Shown in pieces: positions 35,825 through 45,080 of a stretch of 64,000 nt of DNA (positions are counted from its first letter, which is position 1; the number at the start of each line of letters is the position of its first letter). Location: NCBI GenBank assembly GCA_900768755.1, contig CAAGDV010000031.1, positions 1 to 64,000 on the forward strand. Direction: 5' to 3'. The translations under genes were made by a program, and so were the position numbers. This stretch comes from Lachnospiraceae bacterium. GTDB taxonomy: Bacteria; Bacillota; Clostridia; Lachnospirales; Lachnospiraceae. Below the pieces are notes generated by a model that was given only the letters and a program-made list of their open reading frames with translations, was not told where the DNA came from and made no database searches.

Positions 35825-36805
35825 ATGGGCGAAGTCCTTTCGCAGAACGAGATAGACAATTTGCTGAAAGCGTTAAGCAGCGGTGAATTGGATGTTGAGG
35901 ATATGAAGGGCGGCGAGGAGAAGGTTGTCAAGAACTATGATTTCGCAAGGCCTGCAAAGTTTTCAAAAGAGCATCTCCGAACCCTGGAGATTATATTTGA
36001 ACATTACGGAAGACTTCTAACCACCAATCTTCCGGCATATTTGAGACGTTCGGTACAGGTTGAGGTGATGAACTCGGAAGCGGTTACATATTCCGAATTT
36101 TCCAACGCGCTCTCCAATCCGGTACTTCTCGGAGTTATTAATTTTGAACCGCTTGAGGGCAATATTGTAATGGAGATAGCCTCCAATATAGGTTATTCAA
36201 TGGTGGACAGACTTTTGGGAGGCGCAGGCACACCGCTTGAGAAGACAAGGGATTTTTCAGAGATTGAGCTTGTAATTCTGGAAAGGATGTTTAATATCTG
36301 CGTCAATCTTATGCGAGAACCATGGCAGAATGTGGTTGACATACGGCCAAGACTTGAGAGAATCGAGACCAACTCGCAGTTTGCGCAGATTATTTCTCCG
36401 AGTGAAATGATTGCGATTGTGACAATCAATCTCAAAATCGGCGAGACCGAAGGTCTCATGAACGTGTGCCTTCCGTACAGCGTCCTTGAACCGGTCATGG
36501 ATAAGCTTAATACAAAATACTGGTTTTCCAATATGCAGAATAAGGATGTTAACACATATGAGGACGCGATTTCCGCGCTTATCTCAAAAGCACGTATACC
36601 GATTAAAGCAGTCCTCGGAACGAGTATCATCTCGGTCAACGATTTTGTTAATCTCGGAGTCGGAGATATAATCAAGGTCGGTACAAAAGTTGACCAGGAA
36701 CTCGACATATATGTCGGCAATATAGACAAATTTAAAGCCTTACCGGGGTCGTCGGACGACAAATACGCGGTAAGAGTTACAAAGGTTTTGAGAGGAGATG
36801 AGTAG
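35825..36805 (+). CDS. fliM: Flagellar motor switch protein FliM
   Basis: A 326-aa C-ring protein with the N-terminal CheY-P-binding motif EVLSQNEIDNLL, a CheC-like middle domain (YGRLLTTNLPAYLRRSVQVE, GYSMVDRLLGG) and a C-terminal SpoA/FliN-like domain (IKAVLGTSIISVNDFVNLGVGD). ATG 35825 is chosen over an upstream in-frame TTG at 35807 because it gives the family N-terminus and follows AAGGTGAGG. It is immediately followed by fliY. Confidence 0.96.
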   Translation: MGEVLSQNEIDNLLKALSSGELDVEDMKGGEEKVVKNYDFARPAKFSKEHLRTLEIIFEHYGRLLTTNLPAYLRRSVQVEVMNSEAVTYSEFSNALSNPVLLGVINFEPLEGNIVMEIASNIGYSMVDRLLGGAGTPLEKTRDFSEIELVILERMFNICVNLMREPWQNVVDIRPRLERIETNSQFAQIISPSEMIAIVTINLKIGETEGLMNVCLPYSVLEPVMDKLNTKYWFSNMQNKDVNTYEDAISALISKARIPIKAVLGTSIISVNDFVNLGVGDIIKVGTKVDQELDIYVGNIDKFKALPGSSDDKYAVRVTKVLRGDE

Positions 36806-36806
36806 C

Positions 36807-37997
36807 ATGGATGGAATGTTATCGCAGGACGAGATTAACGCTTTGCTGGCAGGCGCCAGTCTGGGTAACGATACTTCTGCTTCAACCGATACATCGGATG
36901 AAGAGACCCTGACGGCGGAGCAGAAGGACGCAATCGGCGAAGTATCCAACATAAGTATGGGTACGGCTGCCACAACATTAAGTACATTGCTCAATCAGCC
37001 TGTAAACATCACAACTCCCAATGTGTCATATATGATGTGGGACCAGCTTGCAGATTCATATGACAGACCTTGTGTATTTCTTCAGATACAGTACACATGC
37101 GGTCTGGATGGTAACAATGTGCTGGTTCTCAAGGAGAAAGATGTCAAAATAATAACGGATTTGATGATGGGAGGAAACGGAACCGCTTCTGACGAGCCAA
37201 TCGGAGAACTGCACCTTAGTGCAATCGGAGAGGCAATGAACCAGATGATGGGCTCAGCTGCCACTTCAATGTCTTCAATGCTGGGACGCAAAATAGATAT
37301 CAGTCCGCCGGTTGCCAATCTCATTAATCTTAATGAGAAACAGGACAACAATAAGCTTCCGGATTTTTTGTCAACCAGGTTTGTGAAAGTATCCTTCAGA
37401 ATGACAATCGGAAGTCTTATAGACAGCGAGATAATGCAGCTTTATCCGTTTGATTTTGCAAAGAGTCTTTATGAGACTTTCTCTTCGAGCGTCCTCAGCG
37501 GCGTCGATGATTATGAGGAAGAAGCACATACGGCACCTGAGATGGCGTCTAATGAGACTCAGAGCCAGCCGCAGCCGGATCCGGCACAGATGCAGATGCC
37601 ATACGGAATGCCGCCGTACGGGATGCCGATGATGCCGGGATATATGCAGCCGCAGATGCCGTACGGACAGCCGATGCCTATGTATGCGCAACAGCCGCAG
37701 CCGAGTGTAAATGCTACACCGGCAACATTCCAGCCTTTCACCGGCAATGCGGGTGTGGCCGGACAGGAGAACATTAACCTTATTATGGATGTTCCGTTGG
37801 AGGTCACGGTTGAATTGGGAAGAACTTCCAAGTCAATTAAAGAGATTCTGGAGTTCGCTCCGGGAACAATTATTGAGTTGGACAAGATAGCAGGGGAACC
37901 TATAGATGTGCTTGTAAACGGCAAGTATGTCGCAAAAGGTGAGGTTGTTGTCATTGAGGAAAGCTTTGGCGTAAAAGTGACCGAAATCATAAAATAA
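36807..37997 (+). CDS. fliY: Flagellar switch phosphatase FliY (FliN-type)
   Basis: A 396-aa C-ring protein that also dephosphorylates CheY-P. Residues 1-14 (MDGMLSQDEINALL) resemble the CheY-binding peptide. The CheC-like domain has both E-x2-N active sites (IGEVSNISMGTAA and IGEAMNQMMGSAA). A linker of about 50 residues rich in Met, Pro, Gln and Tyr (about 250-300) precedes the FliN domain (VPLEVTVELGRTSKSIKEIL). ATG 36807 is 9 nt after AGAGGAG; ATG 36798 touches that site and is unlikely. One base separates it from fliM. Confidence 0.95.
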   Translation: MDGMLSQDEINALLAGASLGNDTSASTDTSDEETLTAEQKDAIGEVSNISMGTAATTLSTLLNQPVNITTPNVSYMMWDQLADSYDRPCVFLQIQYTCGLDGNNVLVLKEKDVKIITDLMMGGNGTASDEPIGELHLSAIGEAMNQMMGSAATSMSSMLGRKIDISPPVANLINLNEKQDNNKLPDFLSTRFVKVSFRMTIGSLIDSEIMQLYPFDFAKSLYETFSSSVLSGVDDYEEEAHTAPEMASNETQSQPQPDPAQMQMPYGMPPYGMPMMPGYMQPQMPYGQPMPMYAQQPQPSVNATPATFQPFTGNAGVAGQENINLIMDVPLEVTVELGRTSKSIKEILEFAPGTIIELDKIAGEPIDVLVNGKYVAKGEVVVIEESFGVKVTEIIK

Positions 37998-38023
37998 AAA
38001 AAGTATATGATTTTTTCTCAAAA

Positions 38024-38034
38024 TGATGTATAAT
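38024..38034 (+). promoter_or_regulatory. Weak promoter candidate before cheY
   Basis: Perfect TATAAT (38029-38034) in the 67-nt gap between fliY and cheY, but no acceptable -35 (ATGATT at 38007-38012 is the best). Gap size and AT content make it worth noting only. Confidence 0.2.
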
Positions 38035-38064
38035 CAGATTAAGCTATATTAAAGGAGAGATAAA

Positions 38065-38427
38065 ATGGCAAAGAATATTTTGATTTGTGATGACGCAGCA
38101 TTCATGCGTATGATGATCAAGGACATTCTCACTAAGAACGGATATACGGTAGCCGGTGAGGCAGAGAACGGGGCAAAGGCTGTTGAGAAGTATGCAGAAC
38201 TTAAGCCTGATCTTGTGCTTATGGATATTACGATGCCGGAGATGGACGGAATTCAGGCGCTTAAGAAGATTAAGGCTGCTGACGCCAACGCTTCGGTTAT
38301 AATGTGTTCTGCAATGGGACAGCAGGCAATGGTTATTGAGTCAATCCAGTCAGGAGCGAAGGATTTCATTGTTAAGCCTTTCCAGGCTGACAGAGTTCTT
38401 GAAGCAGTCAGAAAAGTAGTGGGTTAG
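38065..38427 (+). CDS. cheY: Chemotaxis response regulator CheY
   Basis: A 120-aa stand-alone receiver. The phosphorylation site is D54 (VLMDITMPEMDG), with acidic pocket D9/D10 (LICDDAAFM), S82 (MCSAMGQQ) and K104 (FIVKPF). CheA phosphorylates it; CheY-P binds FliM and FliY to bias rotation, and CheC/FliY dephosphorylate it. Located between fliY and fliO as in Bacillus. Confidence 0.97.
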   Translation: MAKNILICDDAAFMRMMIKDILTKNGYTVAGEAENGAKAVEKYAELKPDLVLMDITMPEMDGIQALKKIKAADANASVIMCSAMGQQAMVIESIQSGAKDFIVKPFQADRVLEAVRKVVG

Positions 38428-38428
38428 T

Positions 38429-38806
38429 ATGATTTTTTGTGCCGGTATAAAAGACAGTGCCGTGCAGTTTATAACTGTAACACTAATTTTTGTTTTTGTC
38501 CTCGCACTTACATATTTTACCACCAGATGGGCAGGCTCATATCAGAAGAAGCATATGAGCCACGGAAATATCAAGATTATTGAAAGCTTCAGACTGGCCT
38601 CCAACAAAGTTCTGGAGGTTGTCAAGGTGGGCGATAAGTGTTTTCTTATAGCTGTGTGCAAGGACGTCGTCAATGTAATCGGCGAGGTCAATGAGGATAC
38701 GATGGAGCTTAAGGAACCGGAGAAGGCTTCGGAGAGCTTCGGCACTGTATTTAACAGATTTAGATTTGCAAAAAAAGATGAGGCAGAAGATGAGAAAGAA
38801 GAGTAG
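38429..38806 (+). CDS. fliO: Flagellar export protein FliO
   Basis: A 125-aa small membrane protein: one helix near the N-terminus (about residues 12-30) and a cytoplasmic SH3-like domain (NIKIIESFRLASNKVLEVVKVGDKCFLI...). It helps FliP assemble. It starts right after cheY with a weak ribosome site, so translation may be coupled to cheY. It overlaps fliP by 17 nt. Confidence 0.88.
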   Translation: MIFCAGIKDSAVQFITVTLIFVFVLALTYFTTRWAGSYQKKHMSHGNIKIIESFRLASNKVLEVVKVGDKCFLIAVCKDVVNVIGEVNEDTMELKEPEKASESFGTVFNRFRFAKKDEAEDEKEE

Positions 38807-39602
38807 ACTGTCTGGCGCTGCAATCAAGCTGGCAGCTATGGTTCTTGTTATTTGCACCGTCATTATTGTCGGTACGGTTATGGTCGGTGCCGATGAGGTA
38901 ACGGATGCTACGACAACAGCCGCAGATACTTCTAATAACAATTTCACAATCGGAATATCGGCAGGAAATGGAAGTGACCTGGCAAGTGTATTGCAGATAA
39001 TGCTTGTGCTTACTGTAATTGCTCTGGCACCTTCCATTCTTATTATGCTTACATCTTTTACCAGAATCATAATCGTAATGCATTTTACGAGAACGGCTCT
39101 GGGCACGCAGTCCTCGCCACCCAACCAGGTGCTAATAGGATTGGCATTGTTTTTGACATTTTTCATTATGGCGCCTACGTTTAATACGGTGTACAAGGAC
39201 GCAATTCTTCCGCTTTCAAAGAATGAAATCAGCGCGGAGGAAGCGTATGATATCGGAATTGAACCCTTGAGGGAGTTCATGTTCAAGCAGACCAACACAA
39301 AAGACCTCAAGATGTTTCTTGAGATTGCTGATGTGGAGGAAGTTCAGGACTACGACGATATACCGACGCATGTGTTGATTCCGAGCTTTATTGTAAGTGA
39401 ACTTCGGACAGCCTTCATCATCGGTTTTTTGATATATATTCCGTTTATCATAATAGATATGGTTGTGTCATCGGCACTTATGTCAATGGGTATGATGATG
39501 CTTCCGCCGACTACGATTTCCATGCCGTTTAAGATACTTTTGTTCATAATGGCGGACGGCTGGAACCTCATTATCGGTAATCTCGTTAAGACATTCTACT
39601 GA
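38790..39602 (+). CDS. fliP: Flagellar export gate protein FliP
   Basis: A 270-aa core gate protein. It has a cleavable-type N-terminal signal (about residues 1-34, cleavage near VGA/DE), then the family signatures LAPSILIMLTSFTRIIIVM and SSPPNQVLIGLALFLTFF, and FKILLFIMADGWNLIIGNL near the end. ATG 38790 fits the ribosome site GATGAGG; ATG 38778 in frame is an alternative. Confidence 0.95.
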   Translation: MRKKSRLSGAAIKLAAMVLVICTVIIVGTVMVGADEVTDATTTAADTSNNNFTIGISAGNGSDLASVLQIMLVLTVIALAPSILIMLTSFTRIIIVMHFTRTALGTQSSPPNQVLIGLALFLTFFIMAPTFNTVYKDAILPLSKNEISAEEAYDIGIEPLREFMFKQTNTKDLKMFLEIADVEEVQDYDDIPTHVLIPSFIVSELRTAFIIGFLIYIPFIIIDMVVSSALMSMGMMMLPPTTISMPFKILLFIMADGWNLIIGNLVKTFY

Positions 39603-39618
39603 CGAAAGGAGTAATCAG

Positions 39619-39888
39619 ATGAGTCAGGAGCAGGCTGTTGATATTGTAAGGCAGAGTCTTTTTCTGATAATTGAATGTTCGGCACCGCTTCTTTTGGCAT
39701 CATTGGTGGTGGGACTTGTAGTCAGTATTTTTCAGACTATAACATCAATTCAGGAGCAGACGCTTACTTTTGTTCCCAAAATACTGGCAGTTTTCATATG
39801 CATCATGATATGCGGTTCGTGGATTCTGACCAATGTCACGGACTTTATTGAGAAGTTATGGTCTGATTTTAGCATTTATATCAGGTAA
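39619..39888 (+). CDS. fliQ: Flagellar export gate protein FliQ
   Basis: An 89-aa protein with two membrane helices and the family core LLASLVVGLVVSIFQTITSI plus QEQTLTFVPKI. It joins FliP and FliR in the export channel. Normal length. Confidence 0.96.
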   Translation: MSQEQAVDIVRQSLFLIIECSAPLLLASLVVGLVVSIFQTITSIQEQTLTFVPKILAVFICIMICGSWILTNVTDFIEKLWSDFSIYIR

Positions 39889-39911
39889 GATAGTATTAGG
39901 CAGGTGCTTGT

Positions 39912-40688
39912 ATGTTCGATATTGAGATAGCATTGAATCAGTGGGAAGTTTTTCTTCTTATTTTGGTGCGGATTGCTAGCTTTGTATATACAGCACCCTT
40001 TTTTAATATTCATGGAATCCCACAGCGGACCAAGCTTGGTCTGGCGGTATTTATGTCAATTCTTGTGTTTATGCTGGTTCCGGACAAGACGCTTGAATAT
40101 TCAGGCATTGTCGATTACGGAATTCTGATATTAAAAGAGAGCATCGTGGGGCTTTTGCTGGGCTTTGCGGCAAATGTCTGTGTCCAGACGATACACTTTG
40201 CCGGGCACATTATTGAGGTCAACATAGGTCTGTCAATGGCGAGTATGTTCGACCAGACCACCCAGACCCAGACCGGAGTTGTCGGACAGCTCTATTACTA
40301 CGGAATAATGCTTCTGATGATTATTTCTGGGCTGTATCAGTTCATGATAAAAGCGATTATTGACACCTACAGCATCATCCCAATCGGGCAGGCGACGGTC
40401 AACATGCTTTTGTATGATTCTTTCCTTGAGGTAATTGCGGAATATTTTCTGATAGGCTTCAGAATTGCAATGCCGGTGTTTGTCGCTGTGATGATAATGA
40501 ACGTCATTCTGGGAATTCTTACCAGGGTTGCGCCGCAGTTTAATATGTTTGCAATAGGAATACAGATTAAACTCCTTGCGGGACTTGCTATTATGTTTCT
40601 GACAGTAGGATTGCTTCCCACGGTTGCTTCGTTTCTTATGGACATGATTGAGAACGTCATTGTCAATATTGCGGGAGGTCTTCTATGA
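39912..40688 (+). CDS. fliR: Flagellar export gate protein FliR
   Basis: A 258-aa membrane protein with about six helices; LILVRIASFVYTAPFF, GIPQRTKLGLAV and LRIAMPVFVAVM-like segments are typical. Its final ATGA overlaps the start of flhB, indicating translational coupling; FliR and FlhB are even fused in some Clostridia. Confidence 0.95.
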   Translation: MFDIEIALNQWEVFLLILVRIASFVYTAPFFNIHGIPQRTKLGLAVFMSILVFMLVPDKTLEYSGIVDYGILILKESIVGLLLGFAANVCVQTIHFAGHIIEVNIGLSMASMFDQTTQTQTGVVGQLYYYGIMLLMIISGLYQFMIKAIIDTYSIIPIGQATVNMLLYDSFLEVIAEYFLIGFRIAMPVFVAVMIMNVILGILTRVAPQFNMFAIGIQIKLLAGLAIMFLTVGLLPTVASFLMDMIENVIVNIAGGLL

Positions 40689-41797
40689 TAAAATACGATC
40701 TCCAGTTCTTTGCCAAGGACGGACCGGGCGGACAGAAGACTGAGCCTGCATCCCATAAGAAATTATCCGATGCCCGCAAAAAAGGTCAGGTTGCCAAAAG
40801 CAAAGACTTTTCCGGAGCGGTTTCGCTTCTCGCCTGTTTTGTGGTACTGAAAATCTACATTTCCTCGATGGGCAACAGATTTATAGAGATTTTTAAAGAG
40901 ACCTATAACCGGATAACGGATTTTTATGGCGGAAGCCTTGAGACATACAATGTGCATAACTATCTGGGCACGGTTATCACCGAAGGGCTTACGGATATCC
41001 TGATAATTTTGCTGCCGTTTCTGGTGGTGGCCTTTTTGGTTGCTTTTATCGTCGACCTTGTTCAGGTCCGGTGGAAAGTGACGGGTGAGCCGCTTAAGCC
41101 AAAATTTGACAAATTCAATCCGGTCAACGGAGTCAAGAGACTTTTTAATATCAAAACACTCGTCAATCTTCTAAAACAGATTGTAATTGTTGCGATATGC
41201 GTGATTGTGACATATAATAAACTTAAAAAGCAGATAATGATGTTGTTCAATCTGTACGACATGACACTCATGGAATCAATATCCAACATGGGCAGCATAG
41301 TTATGGATATCGGAATAACAATCAGTGTGATATACCTTATCGTCGGGGTCGCAGATCTGGTCTTTGAGAAATGGAAATTCAAGGACGACATGAAGATGAC
41401 CAAGCAGGAAGTAAAAGACGAGTGGAAGGATACAGAGGGAAGCCCCGAGGTCAAAAGTAAGCAGCGCCGCAGAATGCAGGAAGCTTCAAGGCGCCGGATG
41501 ATGCAGGCAGTGCCGGAGGCGGATGTAGTAATTACCAACCCCACGCATTTTGCCGTGGCACTCAAGTACGAACCCGATTCCGGGAAAGCCCCGGTGGTGG
41601 TTGCAAAGGGCGAGGATTACCTTGCGCTTAAGATAAAAGAAAAAGCGAAAGAGAGCGATGTCGAGATTGTCGAGAACAAGCTTCTGGCGCGGATGATTTA
41701 CTACAATGTGGATTTGGGAGCGGAGATTCCGCAGGAGCTGTATCAGGCAGTCGCGGAGGTCCTTGCTTTTGTATGGAAAATTAAGAATAAAATTTAG
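40685..41797 (+). CDS. flhB: Flagellar export switch protein FlhB
   Basis: A 370-aa protein with an N-terminal basic region (KTEPASHKKLSDARKKGQV), four membrane helices and a cytoplasmic domain containing the autocleavage motif NPTH at residues 285-288 (VITNPTHFAVAL). Cleavage after Asn285 switches export from rod/hook to filament proteins upon FliK action. Starts inside fliR by 4 nt. Confidence 0.97.
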   Translation: MIKYDLQFFAKDGPGGQKTEPASHKKLSDARKKGQVAKSKDFSGAVSLLACFVVLKIYISSMGNRFIEIFKETYNRITDFYGGSLETYNVHNYLGTVITEGLTDILIILLPFLVVAFLVAFIVDLVQVRWKVTGEPLKPKFDKFNPVNGVKRLFNIKTLVNLLKQIVIVAICVIVTYNKLKKQIMMLFNLYDMTLMESISNMGSIVMDIGITISVIYLIVGVADLVFEKWKFKDDMKMTKQEVKDEWKDTEGSPEVKSKQRRRMQEASRRRMMQAVPEADVVITNPTHFAVALKYEPDSGKAPVVVAKGEDYLALKIKEKAKESDVEIVENKLLARMIYYNVDLGAEIPQELYQAVAEVLAFVWKIKNKI

Positions 41798-41811
41798 GAG
41801 GAAGGCTGAAT

Positions 41812-43851
41812 ATGAAGTTCAAAAAGACAGACATGTTTATCGGCGTATATCTGCTTACGGCAATTGTCTGTCTTTTTATTTCCATACCTTCCTGGCTGTT
41901 GGACATCCTTATGTCCGTAAATATAGCGGTGGCGATGATTGTTCTGTTCACGGCGCTCTACTCAAAAGAAGCGCTTGACATGCAGGCTTTTCCGACCATC
42001 CTTTTGTTTACCACGATTTTCAGAATTGCGCTCAACGTATCCTCCACGAAGCTGATACTTCGTGACGGCGACGCCGGCCAGGTGGTTGATGCCTTCGGTA
42101 AATTTGTGGCGCAGAATGATTTGATAATAGGCTTTGTCGTATTCATTATTTTGCTTATTGTGCAGTTTATGGTTATCAACAAAGGTTCTGAACGAGTATC
42201 TGAGGTAACCGCACGTTTTACCCTCGACGCCATGCCCGGTAAGCAGATGGCAATTGATGCCGACCTTAATACCGGAGCCATAACGGACAAGGAGGCAAAA
42301 GAACGACGCGACAAAATCCAGCAGGAAGCCTCGTTCTTCGGAGCCATGGATGGTGCCACAAAGTACGTAAAGGGAGATGCAACCGCAGGCCTCATCATTA
42401 CGGTAATTAACCTCATAGGAGGAATCGTGATGGGAATGTTAAGGCTTGGATTTTCCATTAACGAGGCGCTTTCAAAATACGCACTGCTCACAATCGGTGA
42501 CGGTCTGGTAAGCCAGATACCGTCCTTACTCATATCACTTTCAACCGGTATCCTCGTAACCAAGGCATCAAAAGATGCAGAGCTTCCGGAAGAGATTGTC
42601 GGGGAACTGTTTTCAATTCCTAAGGTTATGAAAATCGTCGGTGCTACGATGGCGGCACTCGGAGTGGTTACACCGCTTCCGACATTTGTATTTGTCATTC
42701 TGGGCGTCGGTATTTTTCTCATAGGAATCGTGACGGACAGAAAGAAGACTGTCAGTGAGATAGAGGGCGAGACCGAGGAGGCCGAGGTGGAGGCGCAGGA
42801 GATTCGAAAACCCGAGAACGTCGTGTCACTTTTGCAGGTTGACCCGATTGAACTTGAGTTTGGTTACGGAATCATTCCGCTCGCGGATGTCAATCAGGGC
42901 GGAGACCTTCTGGACCGAGTCGTTATGATAAGGCGGCAGGTGGCTTTGGAACTGGGTACAGTGGTGCCGATTATCCGTTTGAGGGATAATATCCAGCTCA
43001 ACCCCAATCAGTACATTATCAAGATAAAAGGTATCCAGGTCAGTGAGGGCGAGATACTTTTTGACCACTATATGGCTATGAACCCGGGATTTGTTGAAGA
43101 AGAAATTGCGGGCATTCCTACTTTTGAGCCGTCGTTCCATCTCCCGGCAATCTGGATTACCGAGAATCAGAGGGAGAGGGCGGAATCGCTCGGATACACG
43201 GTTGTCGATGCACCGTCAATTATCGCGACACACCTTACCGAGGTTATCAAGTCCCATATTGCTGAACTTTTGACGAGACAGGATACACAGAACCTTGTCA
43301 ACAACTTAAAAGAGAGCAACCCTACGCTTGTGGAGGAACTTGTGCCTAAGCTTTTGGGAATCGGCGAGATTCAGAAGGTGTTACAGAATCTTTTGGAGGA
43401 AGGAATATCGATAAGGGATTTGCTTACGATTTTTGAGACACTCGCGGACCATGCGGCGGTTACAAGGGATACAGATATACTTACGGAATATGTCAGACAG
43501 AGCTTAAAGAGGGCTATTTCGAATAAATTTTTTGCCGGAAATGACACGACCAGCGTGATTACCCTGGACCCGTCGTTGGAACAGGAGATAATGAATTCTG
43601 TTAAACAGACAGAACAGGGCGCATATATCAATCTCGCCCCGGATCGCGTGCGGGCCATTATCAATTCAGTTAACACTGAGGTCAATAAGCTTGAAGAGAT
43701 GGGCAAAAATCCTATTGTGATAGCCTCACCCATTGTCAGAATGTATTTTAAAAGACTTACAAGTGATTACATAAAAGATTTAATAGTAATATCTTATAAC
43801 GAAGTTGAATCAGACGTTGAATTACAGTCGGTTGGGATGGTGACAGCATAA
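41812..43851 (+). CDS. flhA: Flagellar export gate protein FlhA
   Basis: A 679-aa protein: about eight N-terminal membrane helices (residues 1-310) including the FHIPEP-type region (VTARFTLDAMPGKQMAIDAD), then a soluble substrate-docking domain (about 330-679; FGYGIIPLAD, YTVVDAPSIIATHLTEVI, LTRQDTQNLV). Normal length. The C-terminal end is followed 1 nt later by flhF. Confidence 0.97.
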   Translation: MKFKKTDMFIGVYLLTAIVCLFISIPSWLLDILMSVNIAVAMIVLFTALYSKEALDMQAFPTILLFTTIFRIALNVSSTKLILRDGDAGQVVDAFGKFVAQNDLIIGFVVFIILLIVQFMVINKGSERVSEVTARFTLDAMPGKQMAIDADLNTGAITDKEAKERRDKIQQEASFFGAMDGATKYVKGDATAGLIITVINLIGGIVMGMLRLGFSINEALSKYALLTIGDGLVSQIPSLLISLSTGILVTKASKDAELPEEIVGELFSIPKVMKIVGATMAALGVVTPLPTFVFVILGVGIFLIGIVTDRKKTVSEIEGETEEAEVEAQEIRKPENVVSLLQVDPIELEFGYGIIPLADVNQGGDLLDRVVMIRRQVALELGTVVPIIRLRDNIQLNPNQYIIKIKGIQVSEGEILFDHYMAMNPGFVEEEIAGIPTFEPSFHLPAIWITENQRERAESLGYTVVDAPSIIATHLTEVIKSHIAELLTRQDTQNLVNNLKESNPTLVEELVPKLLGIGEIQKVLQNLLEEGISIRDLLTIFETLADHAAVTRDTDILTEYVRQSLKRAISNKFFAGNDTTSVITLDPSLEQEIMNSVKQTEQGAYINLAPDRVRAIINSVNTEVNKLEEMGKNPIVIASPIVRMYFKRLTSDYIKDLIVISYNEVESDVELQSVGMVTA

Positions 43852-43852
43852 G

Positions 43853-45058
43853 ATGATAGTAAAGAAGTACACGGGCAATACTGAGACAGAAGCGGTAATG
43901 AAGGCTAAGGAGGACCTTGGCCCCAATGCTGTTGTGCTAAATATGCGTAACATGAAACAGCGTGGTCTTGCCAGGCTTTTTAAGAAGGACTATGTTGAGA
44001 TAACCGCGGCTTTGGAGGAGAGAGATTTTGCCCAGAATATAAACAGCAGAAAGCCCACCGCGGCACCTAAGACGGAGCCGCAGAGAATTGACCTTTCGGC
44101 GGGTGATGATACCGTGCCACAAAAAGATGCAATTCTTGAGAAAAAACTGGACAGCCTCCATGACATGCTTAAGAATCAGATAAGCAGAGAGGAAGAGACC
44201 AAAGAGGTGAAGGAACAAAAGGAAGAGCCGAAGCTGTCTGTTTCCGGAGAGAACAATGTCAACTTCAAATCGCTGAGACTCATATACAACAAGCTTCTTG
44301 AGAACGAGGTTGATGAGAAGTTCGCCAACGCCATAATCAATGATATTGAGAGCTCGCTCAAAAAAGAGTCAACCCTTGACAGTATACTTTCTTCAGTGTA
44401 CCAGAAGATTATTCTGAAGCTTGGCGAGCCCGCGTGTATTGCGGATGATGACCGCAAGAAGGTGGTTGTGTTTATCGGACCGACAGGCGTCGGAAAGACC
44501 ACAACCATCGCCAAAATAGCATCTAATTTCAAACTGGTCAACAAAAAGAAGGTTGCGATGATCACTGCGGACACATACAGGATTGCGGCCGTAGACCAGC
44601 TCAATACATACGCAAGCATTCTCGATGTACCGGTCAGCGTAATCTACACTCCGGGTGAGGTGTGCGAGGCTGTTAAGGAAATGGATGATTACCAGATGAT
44701 ATTTATTGACACAGCCGGACGTTCGCACAAGAATGAGGAGCAGCGCAACGAAGTTCTGGAGATGGTTAATAACCTGAAGGAGATGGAGGGTGATTTTGAC
44801 CTGGTTGTATTCCTGGTGCTCAGCGTAACAATCAAGTACCGCGACATTGTAAGCATCTGCGACGCATACAAGGACATTGAGAACTTCAGACTTCTTTTTA
44901 CCAAACTGGATGAGACAGGCTCATTAGGCAACATTCTCAATATCAGAATGTACACCAATGCACCGCTTTCATATACCACTTTCGGACAAAATGTGCCGGA
45001 CGACATAAACACTGCAGACGTACAGAAGCTTGCCAAGAATCTGCTTGGCGGAGAATAG
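43853..45058 (+). CDS. flhF: Flagellar placement GTPase FlhF
   Basis: A 401-aa SRP-type GTPase that marks the place and number of flagella. Variable B domain (residues 1-130; KKYTGNTETEAVMKAKEDLG), N domain and G domain with P-loop GPTGVGKTT (G209-T217), DTYRIAAVDQL, DTAGRSH and the TKLDET guanine motif. It is coupled with flhG. Confidence 0.96.
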   Translation: MIVKKYTGNTETEAVMKAKEDLGPNAVVLNMRNMKQRGLARLFKKDYVEITAALEERDFAQNINSRKPTAAPKTEPQRIDLSAGDDTVPQKDAILEKKLDSLHDMLKNQISREEETKEVKEQKEEPKLSVSGENNVNFKSLRLIYNKLLENEVDEKFANAIINDIESSLKKESTLDSILSSVYQKIILKLGEPACIADDDRKKVVVFIGPTGVGKTTTIAKIASNFKLVNKKKVAMITADTYRIAAVDQLNTYASILDVPVSVIYTPGEVCEAVKEMDDYQMIFIDTAGRSHKNEEQRNEVLEMVNNLKEMEGDFDLVVFLVLSVTIKYRDIVSICDAYKDIENFRLLFTKLDETGSLGNILNIRMYTNAPLSYTTFGQNVPDDINTADVQKLAKNLLGGE

Positions 45059-45080
45059 ACAGGCTTTTTTGGAGGGAATA

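Noticed and set aside
38537..39310. 257-codon open frame on the - strand
   Set aside because: Antisense to fliO and fliP, both clearly real.
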